From contig VICG01000003.1 of assembly GCA_008692225.1 (NCBI GenBank), positions 3,432,001 through 3,496,000 of the forward strand: DNA of 64,000 bases. The letters are read 5' to 3'. Numbering within the stretch: the stretch's first letter is position 1; every line of letters begins with the position of its first letter. Positions 23,190-35,285 of this stretch are shown here, piece after piece. The position numbers and the translations under genes are program-made. Origin of the DNA: Monilinia fructicola (taxonomy: Eukaryota > Ascomycota > Leotiomycetes > Helotiales > Sclerotiniaceae). The notes under the pieces are model-generated. The model saw nothing but the letters and a program-made list of their open reading frames with translations, was not told the origin of the DNA and searched no databases.

Positions 23190-24773
23190 ATGGATAATAT
23201 TCTTCCCAGCATACTCTCATTCCCCCCTCATCCTGCGCCTTTAGTACCCCTCTCAGACTCGCAATATGATGCTGGCATTAAATCACAAATCGAGATTTTG
23301 AAGAAGATTCCAGAGAAGATTTTACTGCAGTCCACCACTGGTGGTGAAAGTCCGTTAGATGTGAGCAGTGGTGTTTACATTTCAATAGTTCATAAGCTAA
23401 CATTTTTGTAATAGGTTATCAATCCCTCATTAAATACAGTTCCCTACATTTACATTTTGAACGCTCATATCGCTGCAGCTCACAAAAATGAGGGTAATGT
23501 CAACTGGAACGAGTTATGGGACAAGGCGACTGGTTTCTTACACAGTTTCGATGGAAGACAGGTTCGATATCTTGGTCGTCAGCTTCTTGAAGTTTTCAAT
23601 TTTGTATCGCAACTTGCTTCGCAAAATCGTACGGTGTGTAGGATATATGTCATAGCATAGCAAGAAATACTAAAGCACATATAGCTATTCGCGGCCATCC
23701 CAGCACTTCGAGAAGCTGTACTTCGAATCGACCCATCAGGATCAGTCCTGACCTCAAACCATCTATACATTGTTCGATTGGCGCTTCAAACACGATATTA
23801 CACTGCAGTCACTGAACTGATTGACAAACATATCCTTTATATACCGGCCCAAGAACCAGTATCATACACAAAGTTTCTTTGCGAAGTCGATTTGCCAGCA
23901 CATTCCTATGTCACGATCAACTCAGGCTTCTCCTCCAAACTAAAGCCTATTGAAGTTCTTGAATACTTCTTCTACAGTGGATCCGTATACATTGGTTTAC
24001 AGAGATGGGAGGCTGCGTTAGAGATGTTGGAGAATGCTATAACATACCCAGTAAGCGAAGGTGGTGTGAGTCTCGTTATGGTTGAAGCCTACAAAAGATG
24101 GCTACTCGTTGGAATTCTTCAATATGGAAGAGTTCTCCAGCTCCCCAAAAATACTTCGGGAGCTGCGACCAAAGCTTACCATATTCTCGCGAAACCATAT
24201 GAAGCTGTTGCCAGTATTTTCGAAACTGGATCAGCTTCGCGCCTGAAGGGCGAATTTGAGCATGGCCGAACAGTATGGAATGAAGATGCTACTACGGGTC
24301 TAATGCTCAATGTTCTGGGAGCTTATCAAAAATTTCAAATCCGTAATCTCGCCAATATCTACTCGAGAATTGGAGCCGCGGATATTATGAGCCTTACAAC
24401 TAGCGCAGAAACTGGCTCAAAGTTGACTTCAGTCAAACAAATTGAAGATCTTATGCAAAGCATGATTGCTGATGGCACCCTACCTGCAACACTGATTCGC
24501 GATCAATCTGGACAGACAGTTTTGACGTTCTCACCAGCTGGTCATATCCTGTCAGAAACCCAAGTTCAAAGAGAACTACTGGCGTCGACTCAACGTATTC
24601 AATCATTAGCTAGACAAATCAAGGTCACGGATAGGATATTGACACATGATAAGCGATATATCGAAAGCGCTCAGAGAGCCAAATCGAAGGCAAAGAGCCC
24701 TGCAGTACAAGGAGAGGCCATGGACTGGTATGCGGCCAATGAGGATGAGGATCTAATGACGGAGATGTATTGA
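23190..24773 (+). CDS. csn3: COP9 signalosome complex subunit 3
   Basis: Exons 23190-23360, 23415-23633 and 23685-24773 join in phase 0 throughout and give 492 codons. The helical-repeat N-terminal part (LNAHIAAAHKNEGNVNWNEL, GRQVRYLGRQLLEVFNFV) is followed by YFFYSGSVYIGLQRWEAALE and a PCI domain at about residues 340-425 (VLGAYQKFQIRNLANIYSRI; MIADGTLPATLIRDQSGQTV). The acidic tail ends NEDEDLMTEMY. In filamentous fungi the COP9 signalosome removes Nedd8 from cullin ubiquitin ligases, and subunit 3 is a scaffold. Assignment to CSN3 rather than proteasome Rpn3 rests on length and overall pattern. The RPA1 gene converges on it, 460 bp away. Confidence 0.85.
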
Positions 24774-25233
24774 TTTTAATCATGGCGGACTTAGTCAGCG
24801 GCTCAAGAAGAATTGGGGCTTGGTTCAGGCAGGCGCAATATGGATATATCGTGAAAAATGAGGTTTCGTTTACACGGTCCATGGTTGTGATACACAGTAA
24901 AGCCTTTCGAAGAAATCGAAAGCAGTGGCGTATGGGCGTCTTATGAAGATATGAAAGGAATGATTCTATGAGTTAAAGACAATAAAGGTATGAATGAAAA
25001 AGCAAGCATACAAACAAATGAGCATTATTTTTAGTCATGTCCTTCGTAATTTATTTGCAATCTCTAAGTGCTATCGTGATATTGGACATGAGAAAGAGCC
25101 ACACAACGCCAAACAGTATGAGGTGCCTTCATCATGGCATAACGCGTTCAGTGATAAAAATCTCCTACCTCTGCCAAGCCCCGCCCCATTATCCCTTTTA
25201 AATCTTCATACACAGATGCTAAGCCATACACAT
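24774..25233. other. Intergenic region between convergent genes
   Basis: This is 3' flanking sequence of CSN3 (+) and RPA1 (-). No gene or repeat is seen. Confidence 0.5.
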
Positions 25234-27302
25234 CTAGTCGATATTGTACGCCTTGATCATTTCCGCCAGCTTAAGAGCATCAGCACCATAATTCACAGCT
25301 GAAGCTTGCATGACTTGGTATCGAATCCTGTGTAATAGTTAGTCTCTCATTCATGGGTCATGTGTTCTAGATAGTCGGGGCTAGCATACCTTGACTGCTC
25401 TTGGAAAGTATCAGTCTTTGCTCTGCACTTGAAAGTCATCATCTTGCAATTTGCATCGTCAAACGCCTTTTCCATGGCTGCTTGATCATTTTCCTTCAAC
25501 TCCATCATCTCATCAGCACTCTTCCCTACAACGAGCCGTCCCACGTCATCAAACGCAGTAAGCCATAATTGCCCGGTATGATCATTGACGTTTAGGGACA
25601 GAATATAGCGATATGCGGGTTTAGGGTGATTTTGATTGCATTTTTCGCAGCGCCATGTGCCGTCATTTTGGTCGATAACTTTCTTACTGCAAGTTTCGTT
25701 GAGACAGGAGGGGTAGCAGAAATTGTCTTGTTTGATATAGACGATCGTGGCCCTAGTTGAAAAGTAATCCGGGCTTTCATCCGACATTCCTAGACCTTCC
25801 TGTTTGACTTGTTCGACGGTTTTAAGGGGATCTTGGCGGCCCCCTGCTGCTCCAGCACTAGCCATATTGCTATGGGAGGCAAATTTCTCTGTGCGACCCT
25901 GAGAATCATACCAACCCTTGAGTTTATGGGCCTCTTGAATATCTGGATCAAATGACATGGAGCCAGAAGAAAGCAAGCTTAAACTTCTACCACCAAAATC
26001 GGAAACTTTGACCCCCTTGAAAGCTACGACCGACTCAGGACTAGCGTCAAAAGAGGTTGCCGTCTTGCCCCATATGGTTAATCGAACAGAATATCCAGTA
26101 TCATCAACTAATGTCAACTCTCTCTTGCTGTATGGTTTATTCGTCGTCTTTGACATAATTTCTGAAGTTTCTCCAACTTCTTTGAGCACAGCGATGAGGT
26201 CGACTGTACTGTCTTTTTCGATTGTTTGTAAATCTCCAATGTTTGAGAAGTTATATCTTACTTGAGGGACATTGTCTTGGTCTTCGGCTTTCTCCACCAA
26301 AGTATCTCGTTCAAACATAAGCTCGTAGTCATTATTTATGTTGGAAAATTGCTTCTTCGCAATTTGAACACGGCAGGGACTTGTAATGTAATAGACGCTA
26401 CCTTCCTGGAAAATCTCATATAAAGCGTCACACTGTTCATTAAAGCCAGTGGCCTTGATCTCACCGCTGTCATCAAGAAGATTGACGCTGAAGAGCTTGC
26501 CTTCACTATTTGGTTTGTGCCATGTTCGGATATCAGACTTGTTTGTAACTCGTGCTTTAATTGTCCATTTGTGGGCATATGGTGACAACGACTCGATAGG
26601 GTATATGGTTGCATGAGTTGAAGAGCTGGAGGGTCCGGCGCGAGATGGGAGGGCACGATCTTGTGCTGCAGGTTGTTGGGCTTGAGGTTTATTCCCATAG
26701 AAGCCACCCCCGGCAATTGTAGTACTAACTGGCGGGTTGCTATCCTCAACCTTTACCGCAGTTGGCTCTCCAATCTTTTCCATTGTTCCTAAGCTTTCGA
26801 TGACATCGATATCGAGAATAATCAGGATTCTAAGAAGGGTTAGGCAACCATATTGTCTGCAGAGGATTTGCGGATGCTAACCTTTTGCCCTTGACTTCAT
26901 TTGCTTGATAGTTCTTCAGACGAATGAAGCAGCCTTTAGTCAACTTTCCGTCATGAATTACATGGTTTGCCTCTTCAATTCTGTCAGCCGAATCCTTCCC
27001 ACTATATAGTCTGGTATATGGAAATATGCGAGTGTTACTTACGAGTGGCAAGCATGCATTGTACAAAGTTTTGGATATCGCTGACAACGAGTCTGAATCT
27101 TTCGGCTTGTCCTTCTCCTCCAGCACCCATCGGCTTAACTTGTACTACCTGACATACTGGTACTGGAAAGTCTTTTGTGACACGATCAGAGTCATTGAAG
27201 ATGGCACTTCCATCAGTTAGCAAGGAAAGACGATTTGAAAGGCTGAGCTGAATATACTGACTTCAAAGCACCTTGAGTGATTTGAGATTTTGCAACCTCC
27301 AT
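25234..27302 (-). CDS. RPA1: Replication factor A large subunit (RPA70)
   Basis: Five exons, 27302-27262, 27206-27043, 26972-26882, 26829-25390 and 25327-25234, join in frame to 609 codons. The product is the large subunit of the single-strand DNA-binding heterotrimer used in replication, repair and recombination. The N-terminal OB fold (VVQVKPMGAG, MLATQANHVIHDGKL, NYQANEVKGKRILIILDIDV) fills residues 1-110. After a linker, the DNA-binding domains include IYPIESLSPYAHKWTIKARV (start of DBD-A) and ELTLVDDTGYSVRLTIWGK (DBD-B). DBD-C carries a zinc finger of four cysteines near residues 470-500 (CLNETCSKK and WRCEKC). The exon 2/3 splice ending at 26973 was preferred over a nearer AG because it keeps the frame and restores the conserved MLATQANH. 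An ACGCGT MCB-type site lies 119 bp upstream. Confidence 0.95.
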
Positions 27303-27629
27303 TACTGTCAACAACTATAAGTACTCTTGAATGTGTTGAAATATATGGTTGTTTTATTGACTGGTCAACTTTTCATAAAATGATGATACAGTCGCGAGTT
27401 CGTGTAAATTGATTTATTTCACGCGTCTTGGAACGTGCATGATCGCGCTAGTAGCCTGATTATGTCACGCTAACACGCGAAGTTTCCCCGCCGCCCCTCT
27501 TCACGTGCCATCCAGAATTCCAGATGCCAAGCTTAGGCCAATATTTCATATACCATCAATCCGACTTTCTAATTTCCCCTTATCAACAAAACAGCATCAA
27601 TCTAGAAACGCCTCAAAACTACATACAAC
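27303..27629. promoter_or_regulatory. Divergent promoter, RPA1 and dienelactone hydrolase
   Basis: This 327-bp region separates two divergent starts. It carries ACGCGT at 27421-27426, an ACGCGA variant at 27475-27480 and CACGTG at 27502-27507. Confidence 0.6.
27421..27426. promoter_or_regulatory. MCB-type element (ACGCGT) upstream of RPA1
   Basis: ACGCGT is the MluI cell-cycle box bound by MBF in yeasts, which drives replication genes, including RPA subunits, at G1/S. It lies 119 bp upstream of the RPA1 start codon. A related ACGCGA follows at 27475-27480. The site is seen. The cell-cycle regulation is inferred. Confidence 0.5.
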
Positions 27630-28741
27630 ATGACCGACGAAAATGCTACTAGAGCTCCAGAGAGTGATGCGTTGCAGGAATCAAATGAAGTTCCTCAAGT
27701 TGAACCAAGTCCAATTCCAGGAGATACACCAGCGCAAAGCGGTGCGAGTTTGGGTGTACGTCTTTGAGACATGAATGGGAAAAGCGTTACTAACTTTTAC
27801 AAAGGAGCATTGTGTAAAGGATAGACCTACACGTTAGTACTCTTGCACATCAATTCCGAAAGTCCACGGGTTGAAGACACCAATTATTAACGGAAATAGC
27901 ACCCGGCCAAGGTTCATCCGGAGAAATTACACAACTTGGAGGAGTGGACGTTTATATTTCGAAACCAAGCGAATACCCACATGCACCATCGAAACTCTTA
28001 CTACTACTCACAGGCGCTACTGGCATGCATTCAGTCAACAATCAAATCCAAGCTGACAAATTCGCTGCCGAAGACTTTCTCGTTATTATGCCAGATATGT
28101 TCCACAATGACCCACTGCCTGGATCTGTGACCTATGAAGAAGACAAGCAGCCTTCTTTGATCGAAAAATTCAAATTGCGTGCCGCCGAGACAGCGAAGAG
28201 TTTCTTAGCAGATATGTGGCTCGCAAGACAAACACCGGAAAAGATCCTACCGATCATCCACAAAGTTATAGAAGCCGCAAAGGATGAGTTCGCAGATGCA
28301 GTAGCCAATGGTGGAGGAATCTATTCCGTGGGTTATTGCTTAGGTGGAAGAATGACTCTGTTACTTGCAGGTGAAAAGTCAGAGGTCGCCGTTCACTGGG
28401 GGCATCACCAAGTAAAGGATGAGGAAGCAGCCGTTCAAAAGAAAGGACCTTATATTAAAGCTGGTGCAATCGCGCATGCAACATTGGTCGGAAAGGAAGA
28501 TTGGGAGGGAACCAAAGCTCCACTGGCATTTGTTTGTGTTGAAGCTGATCAATTGTTCTCCGATGAAGTCCAAGAAATTGGAAAAACATACTTGAACGAG
28601 AACAACGTCGAACACGAATTCAAGACATATTCTGGGGTACCTCATGGATTTGCTATAGTTGGTGATTACGAGCAATTGAACATCAAACAAGCACAAGCTG
28701 AGGCATACGGCCAAATCTTGACATGGTTGAAAGCACACTGA
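27630..28741 (+). CDS. Dienelactone hydrolase family protein
   Basis: Exons 27630-27755, 27805-27832 and 27900-28741 give 331 codons. The tiny 28-bp middle exon encodes EHCVKDRPT, the usual start of this family in fungi. An acidic, proline-containing N-terminal extension of about 42 residues precedes it. The alpha/beta-hydrolase fold shows the DLH triad: cysteine in VGYCLGGR near residue 198, aspartate in VCVEADQLF near 268 and histidine in SGVPHGFA near 300. Bacterial relatives open dienelactone rings in chloroaromatic degradation, but fungal members have mostly unknown substrates, so the precise reaction is open. It is transcribed divergently from RPA1. Confidence 0.9.
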
Positions 28742-30801
28742 TTATTATTTTTTGCTTCCAATATCCTTAGGCGTTTGGTGTATTGGCGATGGAGGCTGGT
28801 GTTACAAACTATGGCTCAAGTTTAGGATTGCAATATATCACAATGCTCAAAGCGCGATTTAAATAAGCATACTGTGATACCAAATCTTGAAATTATATAT
28901 GTTTTTATGTCGAAATGTCAAATTCTAAGTGTTCCCGTTACTATTCTGATTCATTCATACAAAATGCTTCCCAAATGACGAGTCTTCTAACCCATCTAGT
29001 AGTCTCAAACCTCGACAAGACTTCACCATTTACTGACGCCTAATCCTCTAGTGCAAGATCATCCAGTGAGGTCATACATTAAGCGAGGTGCATATAATGG
29101 CACCATTACAGATATCCAAAATGTATAATATAACTAACTACCAATGATCATCTAAAGTACTCAAAAGAAGGAAAATACTACATCGAGTTACCCATTTGAT
29201 TGATGACGATTTGAAACTCGTTGGATGTATTATTCACATGTGCATTGAAGAAATCTACGTGTTCTATAGAACTCAAGCTAGCCCCTATATTTTCCCGCCT
29301 GGCTCGCTTCGTGAATATGGGGAGATTTTGCCTGTTACGATGATTGGGTGGCCATTGGTAGCCTTGTGAATTCCAAGATTGATATTGATTTTGGTGGGGA
29401 ATGTTGGGATGTTGGATCGTTGGGTTTCTGTTTCTCTTTTATCATGATCTTCATGGGATATTATTTTACATGATACTTAGTGGACTATTCTCGATGTGGC
29501 CATCAAAGAAGTGCCAATGCAATCTCAATCTCAATCTCAAGCACCAGAACAAGATAGCAAATAACAACTAGCTCCCTAAACAGAATATGCAACGTCTACC
29601 ACCAACCTTCCAATTTCCACAGGCACAACTAGCACCGATACTATCCCCCGTTATCTATTCTTTCTTATTCCTTCCCCCTCCTCGCCCTACTTGCACATCT
29701 CCCCTCAGATCTCACCCTCAAAGCTCTCTCCACTCTTCTCTTGTATCACCACACCACTATCCACACTATACACCACTCTCAACCACCTCCTCCCACACCA
29801 CCCCCCCAACTAGCTGGCCCATATCGTCATCCGAAAACAAACCCCAGTACGACCCAAACCATCAGACCACTTCAGAAGAGCCATCTAGAATCTCCCGCCA
29901 TCCCCCGTTTTCTGTTCCCCGTTTCCTTGCTTTCTTGATATGTATCAGCTACAAGTCTACACTTATATTACCTATGTTTCCTACATTACCTACATTACCC
30001 AACCATTCACCTCTCCCCCGCCCCAAAAGTCCCAACCCAATAACCAGCGCCCAATGACCAGGAAATTCAAAAATTTCAAAACCCCACAACGAATATCCAG
30101 ATACCGACACCAAGATAATGAAGAACTAGGCATTTGATTCTCCGCAACTATGAACGAAGAGAGAATACTACCATTAGCACTAGCATCGTGGCTCCATATC
30201 TTGGATGAAGTTTCGCATTGGCGTAACAAGGCAAGGTTCCATGAATCGGTATTTCAAATCCGTTTAAATTAGCCCTGCCAGTCTTTTCCCTATCCACCAT
30301 GTCTCCCATGTCTCCTCTGACTTATCAAGGAGATATAATATCGGGAAGGGATTTAAGTACTAATTTCTTCCCCTTCCCCCCCCCCCCCAAAAATGGAAGA
30401 AGAAACACAAACCGAACAACGAGAATTAAAGCCGCACAAGAGACTCCATTCAGGAAATCAGAGCACTCGGAAGGAGAAAAAAAATCCTAAGCATAAGATT
30501 ATCTCGCACCGACTAGCGGCGCATACTCAAAATACCAATACCTCAAACTCCATTCTTCCGTGTCAAGTGCTCAGCCTACAGGGTTCCCGGCTCCAACTCC
30601 GACTCCCATTCCCGTTCCTATATCATGTCTTTCATCCCTGCAGGTCTGTTTCTCTCCGTACAAGCACCTGTATATCAAAGCCCATGGCTATTCTCTGGAG
30701 TCCAATATCCAGGACCCCTGCCAAGCTTGCGATTCACCCCTCCTCTCCACAACGCAAACTGCCATTTCCCATCTCCCCCTCCGACGATCTCAACCTCAAA
30801 C
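28742..30801. other. Intergenic region, C-rich in its second half
   Basis: This 2-kb gap lies between the convergent dienelactone hydrolase and TRAPPC2L genes. From about 29580 the plus strand becomes very rich in C and poor in G. That opens long proline/serine-rich frames (for example 29587-30057) with no domain, and I do not regard these as genes. A C13 run is at about 30376-30388. Confidence 0.5.
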
Positions 30802-31614
30802 TCATACACTTCCCGGCACCCATCCCTCCCCAATCCTCCTCATATCCTCAATAAACAACCTACTAACAATCTTCTTCCCCCCCTTCCCATTCACCGGACA
30901 ATGTTCATCAGGGTCATAGAAAGGATTCTGAAGCAGCCGGATATACGCCGCCTGCATCGCCTTAAAAATCTGCACGCACCATTCCATCAGCACGCCAACT
31001 CAGCACTCCACCCCTCCCTCACTCCTCACCCAGCAACCCCCCGCCCCAGCCGCAACACAAAGGACGTCCTCCCTCCCCCAAAAGAAAGAGGAAAAGAAAA
31101 AGAAAAGAAGACAAAACTCACACTCCTAACATCCACCTCCCTCACCCCGCCCACCACCCCTTCCCTCGCATTCCCCTCCGCGCCTCCCACCCCCACACCC
31201 CCCCGCACCACCCTCCCCCTCGCATCCACAAAAACGACAAACCGCACCCCCGTATTCGTCTCGAACCCGTACGCCGCCAGCCGCTCGTCAACCGCATACA
31301 GGAGCCCCAAATCCCCCGTCAGGTTCTGGGCGCCGCTCGTCCGGCTCCGCGCATCGAAGATGTCGAGAGTGCTGGAGAGCAGGAGCGAGTATTGGAGGGG
31401 GGTGCGGAGGGATTCGTGCACGGGCGGTGTGGATTTGGGGGAGGAGGAGGAGAGCGGGTAGGGCGTCGTGTGCGGGGGGAAGATGGATATGTGGAGGGGG
31501 TTGTTCTGGGATTTGTTGGTTAGTTGGTGGGTTTGGGGGGGGATTAGGGGATGCGAATGGACGTACATTTTTGCCTATAACGCCCAGACAAGCAATGGAA
31601 GGAATCGTTGTCAT
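30802..31614 (-). CDS. TRAPP complex subunit 2-like (sedlin fold)
   Basis: Exons 31614-31567, 31505-31122 and 30969-30802, all joined in phase 0, give 199 codons. The order of motifs fits TRAPPC2L/Tca17: MTTIPSIACLGVIGKN, NNPLHISIFPP, LQYSLLLSSTLDIFD, GDLGLLYAVDERLAAYGFET, NTGVRFVVFVD and AAYIRLLQNPFYDPDEH. The protein belongs to the sedlin/longin-fold subunits of the TRAPP tethering complex, which activates Rab GTPases on Golgi membranes. Two insertions in the fold are rich in S/P and G/V. Exon 2 is much more GC-rich than neighbouring genes, and an antisense frame of 278 codons is open across it. I treat that as a by-product of composition. Confidence 0.85.
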
Positions 31615-32171
31615 GGTTGTGCGATCTTGCTTTCACTTCAATACTTCAGAATTTCAATGTAATAAGGTTCCTGGGTATATTCAAAATATTCTAGGGAGTG
31701 AAGTTGTGGTGCGATATGATGAATGTGATGGTGGCAGCAGCCATTTCAATTAACCTTACCGAAGAATCTTGCGAGGCTGACCTTTGCGACAGCGAACCCA
31801 TCAGTTGGGAAAATTCGACTTTTGGGCTGATGTGTATATCGATGAGCTTACTATTAATGGGATAATCATTTGGACTAAGCATGATGCTCAGAAGAGCAGC
31901 TTTAAAAAAGAATTTAGGTTACTTATTATAATACTTATTGGGTATTGTACAGTACATTCCAGCCTCGTAGCCTTGTCATGAGCTCATTCATCATCATCCC
32001 CCATCGACAATAAGCAAAGTCCTCACTAAACCAAAAACACCTCCATGCCATTTCTTGATTTAACATCTTCGCCCTTGAGAGTTCTCTCCTAACAAGTTGT
32101 ATATAACTCGACCCCTTCTCCCGATGCATACTTTGAAGAAGAAAAGCACAATCGTGAGAACCCAAGCAGAT
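31615..32171. other. Intergenic region
   Basis: Promoter side of TRAPPC2L and 3' side of the malonyl transacylase gene. No further gene or repeat is seen. Confidence 0.5.
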
Positions 32172-33520
32172 TCAGTCCTCTACACCAAGAGATTCCGTAT
32201 CATCCAACGCTTTCAAAGCTTCCTCGATCTCCTTCGGATCACTAATACCCCAAACTCCACCCCCCTTTAATGTATCCATCCCCTCATCCCAACTTCTTTC
32301 CCCACCAAATTTCTCCCGACCTTTCCAGGGCCGATACCAATCCACCTTCTGACCTTCTCCTCTTGGTCCAAATACTTGATCGAATCCCACCACCTCACCG
32401 TCTCAACACAACTTCTCGACCACAGATCCTTCAATTCGTCTCGACTTCGAAACGGCCGCGCACTAACATTACTTATACAATCCATCGTCCCAGGAAATAT
32501 CAACAAATCCTCATGCTCCTTCCCCTTGGCCCTACTCTTCCCCTCCAACAACCTACTCATGGCCTTCGCCGCTGGTCTCATCAACGGACTATGAAAAGGA
32601 CTATCACTCTTCAGCCTCACCGCCCTGGGATCATGCCCCCCAAACTGTCTCACATGCGTCAACAATTCCTTTATCCTCCCAATATTCCCACTCAGAACAA
32701 TCTGATTCTTGCTGTTAATATTCGCGATCAAAACCTGCTGTATAGGAGGAACCTCGGCGCTCTCGGATTTCGAGCCCGCGGAACCGTGCCCGAGGAATTG
32801 GTATATAGCTTCGATCAAGGGGGAGAGATGATCCGGTTCGGTAACCAGAGCGACCATCCCGTATTCCCCTCCGTATTCTTCGCTTGCCCGCCGTGAGCAT
32901 TCCGCCATGACGTCCGCGCGTTTGCGCACCAGGTACAAGCTATCCTCAAACTCCACATAGCCACCCACGACCAACGCAGCGAATTCCCCCAACGAATGCC
33001 CCAGTGTGAAATCCACTCGCTCGTGCGTCTTGAAGCCGAATTCGCGCTCCAGCACCCGCAGAATCAGGATGGAAGAAGCCATGATCGCAGGCTGCGCATT
33101 CCCCGTGGCCGTCAGCGTACTATTGGGCCCATTCGCAATGATATCCGAGAGCCTATAGCCCAGCAGGTGATCGATCTCCTCCACGATGGGCCGGGCCGTC
33201 GCGGGGAAAGCCTCGAGCCACGGCGTCAACATGCCGACTCTCTGCACGCCCTGACCTACAAATCGTTAGCCACCTGTCAACCCACACCACAGCAAGCGCA
33301 CAAGTCGTGCCACCGTACCCGGAAAGAACAGAGCGGTTTTCGGCCGCGATCCCTTGCTCGAAGAAGCATATCGCCTCTCTTCCCCCGACCCCAAAATTCT
33401 CACTCGACACGCAGCTGCGGAGCAACATCCTCCCCTCGACCTCGACGCCGCTTGCGAGGCGCACCCTTCCAGAAACGCCAGCGATCGGATTGAAATGCGG
33501 TTGGGCGCAAAGCGCTTCAT
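32172..33520 (-). CDS. MCT1: Mitochondrial malonyl-CoA:ACP transacylase (frame break near C-terminus)
   Basis: The enzyme transfers malonyl groups from CoA to acyl carrier protein for type II fatty-acid synthesis in mitochondria. Exon 1 (33520-33319) encodes an arginine/serine-rich transit peptide and the conserved ALFFPG. Exon 2 starts at 33255 with QGVQRVGM. Catalytic serine is in TLGHSLGEFAALV, the histidine region is SDSPFHSPLMRPAA, and GIGPGKVGRNLVGKEVG follows near the end. The frame then runs into a stop at 32267, but the family-like C-terminus (LKGGGVWGISDPKEIEEAL) is intact in the next frame, ending at 32172. The break lies around 32280-32291, where GGGATG occurs twice. An 8-bp repeat insertion or a single missing G would explain it. 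An error or a genuinely altered tail are both possible. Confidence 0.85.
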
Positions 33521-34048
33521 GATTGGGACGGTAGCTGGTTCACCAAACGACTGGGGAGGGGTACAATGCGATATTGGAAGATGCTATATACCATACCATA
33601 ATAAATGGATTGGGGACGTGGGGTCGAATCACGGCCTTTCGAGGTGTCTGATGCATGATTCCACGAGGCTACCACGATCGTTCGGTACAAAGCTATGCTA
33701 CCCTTCCCCCGGAGAGTCTTAGCCGACCGAGGACCCCCGCAATCGGCCGAGGATCAAAGGGACCCCGCCAAGTGATCATGCACGACAAGGTTGACAGGAT
33801 ATAAAAAATCAATGTCGCCACGTCAAGATTCAATAAGGGGTGTAACATTTAATTCGAGATGCGATTGCATGGAAACGATAAAGTGATAGTGTTTACAATA
33901 GCAACATAAAATTCATGGTATTCTCGGTGATTTTGTCTAACTCCAATATTCCCAGTTCCTCCATTAGGTAGTATTCTTTCCCCAAACGCCATTGATCATC
34001 AGCCTAGATAAATGCTCAAACCATCCCATCTTCCATAATGAACCCCGT
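33521..34048. other. Intergenic region
   Basis: Upstream of the malonyl transacylase gene and downstream of the 5-aminolevulinate dehydratase gene, both on the minus strand. It holds no recognisable gene. Confidence 0.5.

Positions 34049-35285
<1,237 letters not shown>

Noticed and set aside
29587..30057. Proline/serine/threonine-rich plus-strand frame of 156 codons
   Set aside because: C-rich low-complexity DNA without domain, signal peptide or splice support.
30625..31461. Plus-strand open frame of 278 codons
   Set aside because: It lies antisense to the TRAPPC2L exons and is open because the plus strand is C-rich. It shows no motif.
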